Assembly (NCBI RefSeq): GCF_947496725.1
Contig: NZ_CANMDS010000005.1
Coordinates: 186,001-250,000, forward strand
DNA from: an uncultured Dokdonia sp.
GTDB taxonomy: Bacteria; Bacteroidota; Bacteroidia; Flavobacteriales; Flavobacteriaceae
DNA length: 64,000 nt
Direction: 5' to 3'
Part shown: piece by piece, positions 60,101 to 64,000 of the stretch
Position numbering within the stretch: the first letter of the stretch is position 1
Layout: the number at the start of each line of letters is the position of its first letter
Program-made: the position numbers and the translations under genes
The notes under the pieces: generated by a model
Told to the model about the DNA's origin: nothing
Database searches by the model: none
What the model saw: the letters and a program-made list of their open reading frames with translations, nothing else

Positions 60101-63100
60101 GATGGGATTTCTGATGATGACCTTTCATTACCAGAAACACGTCGTGTGTTTAGGGACGAAATCTTCCCACAACAAGATATAATATCTGGTCAAACGCAAG
60201 CCCTTTTTACGCTTGACTTGGCTTATTTTCCAGATCAAAGAGGGCCTTATAACTTTAGCCCAGAAGCCGTAGACGGAACATTATCTAATCCTCAAGAGAA
60301 TTTTGGGGGTATCACAAGGCAATTAACCTCTACAGATTTTGAACAAGCAAATGTTGAATTTGTTGAGTTCTGGTTACTAGATCCTTTTTATGCAGATGGA
60401 GATACCACAAGCCCAGGAGGAAATCTAACTTTAAACCTAGGTAGTATTTCTGAAGATATCCTTAAGGACGGTCGTAAGCAATATGAAAATGGATTACCTA
60501 ATGATGGTGGAGAGGTAGGAACCTCAGAAACGGTATGGGGAAAAGTGCCAACTAACCAGTCATTAGTATATGCTTTTGATACAGAAGGTCAGGAGCGTAC
60601 CAATCAAGATATAGGGTATGACGGTCTTAGTGATGCAGAAGAAATGATAGAGTTTCCAAACTTTGCAAACTTACCTGACCCAGCTGGTGATAACTATAAT
60701 TACTTCCTTAATACTGAGGGAGGAGTTGTAGAGCGTTATAGAGATTATAATAATAATCAAGGTAACTCACCTGTAGAGGTCACACAAACCAATCGTGGTT
60801 CTACAACCTTTCCAGATGTAGAAGATGTAAACCGTGACAACACAATGAACACGGTAGATGCATACTTTGAGTATGAATTACCTATCAATCCTGCGTCACT
60901 TAGTGTAGAAAACAATCCATTTGTCACAGATGTAAGAGAGCTTACAGTAACAACTCAAAATGGATCACAATTACCTACGAGATGGGTGCAGTTTAGAGTG
61001 CCAATTAACCAGGCGACTAATGTGGTAGGGGGTATTAATGACTTTAGAGCAATCCGTTTTATGCGTATGTATATGAGCGGGTGGCAAGAAGATGTTGTAC
61101 TTCGTTTTGGTACACTAGATTTAGTGCGTGGAGACTTTAGAAGATATTTACTTTCATTAGATCCTAATGAAAATACAGAGATAAATGATGGTGACAACAC
61201 ACTTTTTGAAGTTGCTGCAGTAAATATTGAGGCAAACGAAACTAGAGAGCCTGTTCCTTATGCATTACCTCCAGGTGTAATAAGAGAGCGCCTTAACAAC
61301 AACAATAATAACATAAGACAAAACGAGCAGTCTCTTTCTTTAAGAGTTGAAAACCTTGAAGAGCAGGATGCGCGAGGAGTATATAAGTATTATTCTCTCG
61401 ATATGCGACAGTATAAAAATCTTAAGATGTTTATGCACGCAGAGCCTATTATTGAAAATGGGCTAGACAATCAAAATGTTGTAGGATTTATTAGAATGGG
61501 AACTGACCTTAATTCTAATTTCTATCAAATAGAGCTACCACTCGCACCTACACCATTTAATGTTTCTAACCAAGATAGAGAGGCGATTTGGCCAGCGGGT
61601 AATGAGTTAGATCTACCATTAGAATTGCTGCAAACCATAAAATCTAAAGTAATCGCAGGAGATGTAGAGTCTGATCCAGATGATATAACTTATTTTGATC
61701 AAAATGGAGATCGTATTCTTAATCCTGAGGAAGCCTGTTATGAAGAAGGTCAACTTCGTATAGGTATACAGGGTCTCCCTAGTTTTGGAGATGTGAGAAC
61801 GTTAATGCTAGGGGTTAAAAATGGAAACCCTACTAGTAACCAGGCAATGGGTTGCTCACCAGGAGAGATAGGGGCAGAGGTTTGGTTTAATGAGCTTCGT
61901 TTATCTGACCTTACTAATGAAGGTGGGTATGCAGGTATTGTAAGTCTTGATGGTAACATTGCAGACTTTGCAAATGTATCTGCTACAGGTAGAGTGAGTA
62001 CAGTTGGTTTTGGTAGTGTTGAGCAAAATGCTGGAGAACGTAGTCTCGAAGATGTAATGCAGTATGACGTAGTTACAAATCTTAATGCGGGACAATTATT
62101 ACCTAAAAAATGGGGTGTACAACTACCGCTTAACTATTCTATAGGAGAGCAAAGCATCACACCTAAGTTTGATCCCCTTTATGAAGATGTTGAGCTAGAT
62201 ACATCACTTGATAATGCGGCAGATCAAGAGCAAAGAGATCAGATAGAAGACTATGCTATAGATTATACGAAGCGTCAAAGTTTTAATGCAATAGGTGTGC
62301 GTAAAGAACGTACAAACACAGATCGTAAACCTATGCCGTATGATGTAGAAAACCTTACCTTCTCATACTCATATAGCCAGACAGATCATAAGGATTTTGA
62401 GATTGAAGAATCATTAGATCAAAATGTGAGATTAGGAGGGACCTATAATTTTAATTTTAACTCAAAGCCTGTTGAGCCATTTGCAAAGAACGATAGCCTC
62501 TTTACAGGGAAGTACTATAAATTCTTAAAGGATTTTAATTTTAACTACCTGCCTTCTAGTGTGGCGGTGCAATCTAACATTGTACGCCAGCGTAACGAGC
62601 AAAAATTTAGAGATGTATTTGCAAATGATGGTGATATAGCTTTACCACGTTTATTTCAACGTAACTATTTATTTGACTGGGGGTATGCTATTGACTTTCC
62701 TATCACAAAAAGTCTTAGATTCAATTATAATATGAATCATAATCGTGTGGTGAGAAACTATCTCGATAGTGATGGTACTCCTTCATTTCTAGATGATGAT
62801 GGTCAAGAGATAGCTGGTTTTGGTATTTATGATGGATTCTTAGATGTAGGTACGCCAGACACACACTTTGGAGTATTACAGCTTAACTATGACTTACCAT
62901 TTGACAAGTTTCCATTTACAGAATGGATTACAGCAACCTATGCATATACAGCAAACTATAGGTGGCAGCGTGGGTCACAGCAATTCCAAGTTTTAGAAAA
63001 TATACCAGAGATTGGGAACAGTGTAGAAAACACAAACACCCACGCTATAAATGGTACATTAGATATGGAGAAGCTCTATAAATATGTGGGGCTTAATAAA

Positions 63101-64000
63101 AAGAAAAAGAAGCGCGCAACAGCCTCTAGACCTAGAGGGCTACCATCGCCAGAAGATGATCGTAAGACATCAGATAGACAGCGTAAACAAGCGCAAGATC
63201 AAGATGCAAGTAGTGGTAGTTTAAGCGGTTCAGATAAGGCGCTTAATACAGGCGTAAGTTTGCTTACAGCCATAAAAAGGGTACAGGTCTCTTATGAAGA
63301 GCAAAACGGTCTTTACTTACCTGGATATTTACCAACTGTAGGGTTTACAGGGAGTTTGAAACCTACACCAGGATTTATCTTTGGTAGTCAGGCAGAGGTG
63401 CGAGAACTCGCCGCTAGTAATGGGTGGCTCACACTATTTCAAGATTTTAATGAGCAGTATCGTGAGGTTGAGAGTAGAAACTTAGGTATTCAGGCAAGAA
63501 TAGGATTATTAAAGGATCTTGATATTGATCTTAATATGAATAGAGTTTATCAAGAAAACTATCAAGAAAATTACCGAGTAGACCCAGAAACCTTGCAGTA
63601 CGAGTCTCTTACGGGTAATAGCTTTGGTAGATTTAATATTTCAACACTACTCATCGCCACTGCTTTTAATGAGAGCACATCAGATTTTTCTGAAACATTT
63701 AATACGTTTAGAGAAAACAGGCTAGCAGTTGCAGATAGGCTCGCATCAGAATTTTATGGAGGAGCAGGTTTTGAGAGAGATGAAAACGGCTTTCCAGAAG
63801 GTTTTGGAAGAACTAACCAGCGTGTATTATTACCAGCATTTTTATCGGCATATAGTGGTCGAGATGTAAATAAGACAGATTCTGGTTTCTTAAGAAATGT
63901 ACCGCTTCCTAACTGGAACATTAAGTACACAGGACTTATGAACTTAGACTGGTTTAGAGATAAGTTTAAGAGGTTCTCAGTGCAACACGGTTACACAGCT
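57134..64000 (+). CDS. sprA: T9SS outer-membrane translocon SprA, 3' partial
   Basis: The frame is open for 2289 codons from TTG 57134 to the window end, and the rest lies outside. The TTG start is chosen because it gives a good signal peptide (LRVAVLFIAVVFIGNLSAIA then QEED) seven bases after ruvA; no ATG lies in frame for about 300 bases. VAKYTYDPVLDRYIYTEELG, RNFTFDFDQRISLSLLGQVG, GFGGEFANGDLATGYRRAKF and repeated beta-strand segments match SprA. SprA is the giant 36-strand barrel through which T9SS cargo crosses the outer membrane. An Asp-rich insert at residues 496-549 is unusual (see findings). No palindrome copy occurs in this gene. Confidence 0.96.
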   Translation, partial: MKRNYYLNLRVAVLFIAVVFIGNLSAIAQEEDPNENEESATPATFSLGSLVLPNPNSIVAKYTYDPVLDRYIYTEELGAFNVTYPLILTPEEYEKRVRDEQMRQYFREKITAIDGRADEDDSRNSLVKSLYVKNDLFESIFGGDEITFTPQGSVEMDLGLLFTKQDNPAFSPRNRRNFTFDFDQRISLSLLGQVGERLQITANYDTESTFNFQNQIKLEYTPTEDDIIQKIEVGNVSMPLNSALIQGSQSLFGVKTELQFGKTRVTAVFSENQSQPKTVTAEGGATVQEFEVPALNYDENRHFFLAHYFRDTYNEALENYPFIDNRGVQVTRVEVWITNRQNQTTNARNIVAIQDIGESDPTNIGVNAGANPGFINSSANAFPDNRNNDFNPRGINDASVQSQLTPAIRDVATVGQGFGSVTVQDGTDYVLLENARKLDNSQFTLYPGLGYISLNQRLNNDEVLGVAFQYTVGGQVYQVGEFANDGVNATEGSRPDADMDGIPDIADADSPVTRPDDDNDGIANDADADRNGDGILNGQDADGDGILDTVIPAGQAGSPVNLVVKMLKSNLTNVEEPIWDLMMKNIYPLGAFQLEQEGFRLNIVYADPSPINFISPVAGEPLPTLFDGVNNDNTMDEGQDRGALESNTLLRLFNLDRLTTFGDPQVGGDGFFDFVPGVTVHVQNGSIVFTTVEPFGENLFDLLSINDGAESYENSDTYNAHQDKYVYSSLYQSTKTIARDNAEKNKFLLKGRYKSAQEQGIPLGAFNIPQGSVTVTAGGRVLVEGLDYTVNYQLGRVIILDKSLEASGIPISASVENNTIFGQQNKRFTGINVEHQFSENFIVGGTFLNLNERPLTQKATYNFEPINNTIVGLNASYSTELPFLTRWVNKLPNIDTDVPSNLSVRGEVAYLLPGQPKGTDFNGEATSYIDDFEGSQTSIDIGGPLQWNLSSPPVGFGGEFANGDLATGYRRAKFAWYTIDPIFYNNQRPDGISDDDLSLPETRRVFRDEIFPQQDIISGQTQALFTLDLAYFPDQRGPYNFSPEAVDGTLSNPQENFGGITRQLTSTDFEQANVEFVEFWLLDPFYADGDTTSPGGNLTLNLGSISEDILKDGRKQYENGLPNDGGEVGTSETVWGKVPTNQSLVYAFDTEGQERTNQDIGYDGLSDAEEMIEFPNFANLPDPAGDNYNYFLNTEGGVVERYRDYNNNQGNSPVEVTQTNRGSTTFPDVEDVNRDNTMNTVDAYFEYELPINPASLSVENNPFVTDVRELTVTTQNGSQLPTRWVQFRVPINQATNVVGGINDFRAIRFMRMYMSGWQEDVVLRFGTLDLVRGDFRRYLLSLDPNENTEINDGDNTLFEVAAVNIEANETREPVPYALPPGVIRERLNNNNNNIRQNEQSLSLRVENLEEQDARGVYKYYSLDMRQYKNLKMFMHAEPIIENGLDNQNVVGFIRMGTDLNSNFYQIELPLAPTPFNVSNQDREAIWPAGNELDLPLELLQTIKSKVIAGDVESDPDDITYFDQNGDRILNPEEACYEEGQLRIGIQGLPSFGDVRTLMLGVKNGNPTSNQAMGCSPGEIGAEVWFNELRLSDLTNEGGYAGIVSLDGNIADFANVSATGRVSTVGFGSVEQNAGERSLEDVMQYDVVTNLNAGQLLPKKWGVQLPLNYSIGEQSITPKFDPLYEDVELDTSLDNAADQEQRDQIEDYAIDYTKRQSFNAIGVRKERTNTDRKPMPYDVENLTFSYSYSQTDHKDFEIEESLDQNVRLGGTYNFNFNSKPVEPFAKNDSLFTGKYYKFLKDFNFNYLPSSVAVQSNIVRQRNEQKFRDVFANDGDIALPRLFQRNYLFDWGYAIDFPITKSLRFNYNMNHNRVVRNYLDSDGTPSFLDDDGQEIAGFGIYDGFLDVGTPDTHFGVLQLNYDLPFDKFPFTEWITATYAYTANYRWQRGSQQFQVLENIPEIGNSVENTNTHAINGTLDMEKLYKYVGLNKKKKKRATASRPRGLPSPEDDRKTSDRQRKQAQDQDASSGSLSGSDKALNTGVSLLTAIKRVQVSYEEQNGLYLPGYLPTVGFTGSLKPTPGFIFGSQAEVRELAASNGWLTLFQDFNEQYREVESRNLGIQARIGLLKDLDIDLNMNRVYQENYQENYRVDPETLQYESLTGNSFGRFNISTLLIATAFNESTSDFSETFNTFRENRLAVADRLASEFYGGAGFERDENGFPEGFGRTNQRVLLPAFLSAYSGRDVNKTDSGFLRNVPLPNWNIKYTGLMNLDWFRDKFKRFSVQHGYTA
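58619..58780 (+). other. TSP3-like calcium-binding repeat region within sprA
   Basis: Residues 496-549 have DADMDGIPD, DDDNDGIAND, DADRNGDGILN and DADGDGILDT, the DxDxDG pattern of thrombospondin type 3 / EF-like calcium-binding repeats, placed between normal SprA segments (VGEFANDGVN before and NLVVKMLKSN after). Confidence 0.8.

Noticed and set aside
1-64000. CRISPR array or mobile element explaining the dispersed repeats
   Set aside because: The repeats are single, short, palindromic and kilobases apart, without spacers of constant size, and no cas, transposase or integrase gene is present.

Overview
This window looks like the chromosome of a marine member of the Flavobacteriaceae (Bacteroidota), most like the Dokdonia/Krokinobacter group. 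The evidence is an extracellular metalloprotease with a C-terminal type IX secretion (T9SS) sorting domain, the T9SS translocon SprA, a complete alternative complex III (act) operon joined to cytochrome oxidase, a DUF2723 membrane protein, promoters of the Bacteroidota TAnnTTTG type, and weak Shine-Dalgarno signals with several GTG/TTG starts. The genus is inferred from general resemblance; no search was run.

Layout. 1-7.8 kb: 3' end of an M36 protease, dxs, tadA, an unusual DUF4130/radical-SAM pair, a nitrilase and an ExbD-like protein. 8-16 kb: an RluB-like pseudouridine synthase followed by two convergent glycan/lipid glycosyltransferase operons. 16-21.3 kb: FAD oxidoreductase, GreA-like protein, ABC ATPase, mannose-6-phosphate isomerase, metallophosphoesterase and a thioredoxin-fold protein without its CXXC. 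21.3-27 kb: polysaccharide deacetylase, the 1101-residue DUF2723 protein, tRNA-Gln, a small unknown protein and a universal stress protein. 27.2-31.9 kb: rimP-nusA-infB behind a strong terminator-like hairpin. 32.1-44.6 kb: a SPOR protein, then actABCDEF-coxBA, an electron-transport operon from menaquinol to oxygen. 44.7-48.1 kb: ruvB, a cytochrome P450 and queG. 48.2-54 kb: a disaccharide-use module (two MFS permeases, GH37 trehalase, PfkB kinase). 54-64 kb: maeB, ruvA and most of sprA, which runs off the window end.

The most striking signal is not a gene. A 14-bp perfect palindrome, GCTTTCGCGAAAGC, usually extended to 16-18 bp, occurs 19 times exactly plus twice in degenerate form. It lies between genes and inside genes in all three reading frames, and most gaps between copies are about 1.7-2.7 kb. 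It behaves like a highly iterated, DNA-level element whose function I do not know.

Genes cooperate in clear blocks. SprA exports proteins such as the M36 protease whose end is seen here. The act-cox operon forms a respiratory supercomplex. The two glycosyltransferase operons, manA, the deacetylase and the DUF2723 protein fit cell-surface glycan and lipid construction. No prophage, transposase, integrase or CRISPR array was seen, and the window reads as core chromosome.
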